From assembly GCF_018228765.1 (NCBI RefSeq), contig NZ_CP073695.1, positions 620,001-684,000 of the forward strand: DNA of 64,000 nucleotides. Direction: 5' to 3'. The notes under the pieces are model-generated. The model searched no databases, was not told where the DNA came from, and saw only the letters and a program-made list of their open reading frames with translations. The DNA comes from Halorubrum ruber (lineage in GTDB: Archaea > Halobacteriota > Halobacteria > Halobacteriales > Haloferacaceae). A program made the translations under genes and the position numbers. Every line of letters begins with the position of its first letter. Position 1 is the stretch's first letter. Shown here piece after piece: positions 62,483-64,000 of this stretch.

Positions 62483-63409
62483 TCACTCGGCGAGCGCCAC
62501 GCTCGTCTGCATCCCCTCGGTGTTGAACGCGCTCCCGGCGCCCTCGTCGCCGAGGACGATCACGCCGGCGCCGGACCCCGTGATCGCCTCGAACTCCTCG
62601 ATCGCCCGGTCCGCCGCGCCCTGGGCGTCGAGCCCCTCGTCGAGGAAGTCGACGGCGCGCCGCGAGAGCGTGACGCGCGCGATGTCCTCGCCGGCGCCCG
62701 TCGCGCTCGCGCCGCCGGCCTCGGTACAGAAGAACCCCGACCCGACCTGCGGCACGTCGCCGACGCGCCCGGCAAGTGCGAACGACCGGCCGCCCGTCGA
62801 GGTGACCGCCGCGAACGACTCCCCGTCGGTCGCCACCGCGCCGACCGTGTCGTGGTCGGGGGCGCCGTTTTTCCCGCCGTCGCCCTCCTCGGCACCGTCG
62901 TCGGACGTCTCCCCCGCCTGGTCGTCGCCCGAGCCGAACCGCGATTCGAGCCAGTCGAGGTGTTCGCGGGGCGACCCCCGCGGCGGGTCCTCGGCCTCGT
63001 AGCGCTCGTGTTTCTCGTCGGTGAGCAGGTCGACGCCGGTCTCGACGCCGAAATCGGCGGCGAGATCGACCGCGTGTTCGCCGGAGACGAAGACGTGCGG
63101 CGTCTCGGAGTGAACCACGCGGGCGACGCGCGCCGCGTGCTCAACGCCCGGCATCGAGCAGGCCGCGCCGACCTCGCGGTCGGAGGTCATCACGCCGGCG
63201 TCGGTGCGGACGACGCCGTCCGACTGGACCGCGCCGCCGACGCCCGCGTTGAACCGGGGGTCCGACTCGAGGACGCCGACCGCGGACTCGACCGCGTCAA
63301 GCGGTGACGTGGCGTCGGCGCCGCGCGCTGCCGCGTCGTCGAGGACCGCCTGTCTGGGCTCCGGGTCGTCCGGCGCGCCGCCGGCGCCGCCGTGGACGAT
63401 GACTCGCAT
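62483..63409 (-). CDS. Isoaspartyl peptidase / L-asparaginase (Ntn hydrolase)
   Basis: 308 aa. [20 protein letters not shown] start (ATG 63407-63409 chosen over a frame extension to 63433). [33 protein letters not shown]. The autoprocessing nucleophile Thr lies in [20 protein letters not shown], after an acidic insert (about 150-188). [20 protein letters not shown] and FNTEGM are typical. Autocleaves into alpha and beta chains; removes isoaspartyl residues from peptides. Confidence 0.93.
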   Translation of the reverse strand: MRVIVHGGAGGAPDDPEPRQAVLDDAAARGADATSPLDAVESAVGVLESDPRFNAGVGGAVQSDGVVRTDAGVMTSDREVGAACSMPGVEHAARVARVVHSETPHVFVSGEHAVDLAADFGVETGVDLLTDEKHERYEAEDPPRGSPREHLDWLESRFGSGDDQAGETSDDGAEEGDGGKNGAPDHDTVGAVATDGESFAAVTSTGGRSFALAGRVGDVPQVGSGFFCTEAGGASATGAGEDIARVTLSRRAVDFLDEGLDAQGAADRAIEEFEAITGSGAGVIVLGDEGAGSAFNTEGMQTSVALAE

Positions 63410-63528
63410 ACCGGAGGCTCCCGCGGCGGCCACATAAGCGCCCGGAAGGCGGCGGGAGAGTCGGGGGCATCGTGACGACCGACGACGCCGGGGAGGCGAC
63501 GAACGGGCCCGCGGTTCGACCGCCCCCG

Positions 63529-63537
63529 TTTATCAAT
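63529..63537 (+). promoter_or_regulatory. TATA box before the glycosyltransferase gene
   Basis: TTTATCAAT lies 30 bases upstream of the GTG at 63559. This spacing fits a leaderless haloarchaeal transcript and supports the GTG as the start. Confidence 0.6.
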
Positions 63538-63558
63538 CGGCCGCCCGAACCGCACGGC

Positions 63559-64000
63559 GTGACCGATTCGGAACCGAGCTCGGCGTCGACGGGCCCGACG
63601 CCGGTGTCGGTCCTGCTCCCGACCGTCCGCTGGACCGACGCCTGCGACGAGGTGGCGGCGCAGCTCCGCGGTCCCGAGGCGTTCGGCGGCGACTGGGAGG
63701 GCGGTGAGGGCGACGGTGACCGCGACGCCGACGGCGCCGACCCCGCGGCCGACGAACTGCTCGTGATCTGCGACTCCGCGGACGACCCCGTCGCGGACCG
63801 ACGCGGCGACCTCCCGGAGCGGGTCCGGATCGTGGTCGCGGGAGAGCCGGAGGGCTGCTCCGGGAAGGCGAACGCCATCGCGGCCGGGATGGAGGCGGCC
63901 GAAAACGACCGGATCGCGTGGACGGACGACGACTTTCATCACCCGTCCGACTGGCTGGCGACGCTCGACGCCGACTACGACCGCCGGGGACCGACCACGG
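63559..64000 (+). CDS. Family 2 glycosyltransferase, N-terminal part (3' end outside window)
   Basis: At least 147 codons, GTG start, running off the right edge. After a Ser/Pro leader: VSVLLPTVRWTDACDEVAAQ, an acidic insert (EGGEGDGDRDADGADPA), ELLVICDSADDPVADR, then CSGKANAIAAGMEAAENDRI and the metal/nucleotide-sugar DxD-type motif AWTDDDFHHPSDWLATLD. This is the GT-A fold of GT2 enzymes, which transfer sugars to lipids, proteins or polysaccharides. Membrane helices, if any, would lie beyond the window. Confidence 0.85.
   Translation, partial: MTDSEPSSASTGPTPVSVLLPTVRWTDACDEVAAQLRGPEAFGGDWEGGEGDGDRDADGADPAADELLVICDSADDPVADRRGDLPERVRIVVAGEPEGCSGKANAIAAGMEAAENDRIAWTDDDFHHPSDWLATLDADYDRRGPTT

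Overview
The window is chromosomal DNA of a halophilic archaeon, most likely a Halorubrum-like member of the Haloferacales. The signs are high G+C, strongly acidic proteins, TATA-like boxes (TTTATA/TTTAAA type) about 25-33 bases before start codons with little or no leader, archaeal-type information genes (Rpo7, Spt4, aIF2-gamma, aIF1A, aEF1-beta, S17e, S24e, Kae1-Bud32, class I LysRS) and many small proteins of haloarchaea-specific DUF families.

Layout. 1-3510: end of the spc ribosomal operon (uL18, S5, L30, L15, SecY); secY carries a one-base frameshift. 3511-10010: accessory island with a broken TumE-type toxin/HTH module, a fragment of an archaeal ATPase, repeat copy A, and a large single-chain restriction-modification enzyme with an AT-rich specificity region. 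10569-22515: UspA, amino-acid permease, a membrane-anchored protein made of tetrad repeats, Trm1, YihY- and PAP2-type membrane proteins, aldo/keto reductase, FeS-type photolyase and aIF1A. 22516-31155: repeat copy B, a RimK-like ligase, Hsp20, GAPDH and PGK, a TnpB element, the divergent lrp-glnA pair, and repeat copy C. 31156-42713: class II ribonucleotide reductase, Cdc48-type AAA ATPase with its DUF7127 partner, a hydrolase, Hsp20, an ABC1 kinase and a site-2-type protease. 42916-54924: MobB-MoaE (frameshifted), UMP kinase, LysRS, a histidine kinase, Kae1-Bud32, S24e, dephospho-CoA kinase, Spt4, Rpo7, a PIN protein and aIF2-gamma. 54925-64000: repeat copy D, DUF5810/DUF5809, aEF1-beta and a zinc-finger microprotein, a TctA-like permease, S17e, a tightly overlapping DUF447-CitG-Dus-CofD operon, isoaspartyl peptidase, and the start of a family 2 glycosyltransferase.

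The most interesting signal is not a protein. Four diverged copies of an intergenic element of about 300-430 bases (A 5393-5700 +, B 22571-22977 -, C 30702-31016 -, D 55083-55565 +) share conserved boxes and a common fold. A long helix (P3) is perfectly paired over 19 bp in copies B and D although four base pairs differ by double substitution. A second helix (P2) is kept with different sequences. Nearly every local hairpin has a three-base loop, and P3 is bracketed by an invariant GGG/GGG internal loop. It is either a structured non-coding RNA or a hairpin-rich element moved as single-stranded DNA; I know of no description of it.

A second pattern concerns data quality. Four genes (secY, the toxin, a 66-aa protein, mobB-moaE) are each broken by exactly one missing base in a short G or C run. 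That points to homopolymer under-calling in the assembly more than to real gene decay.
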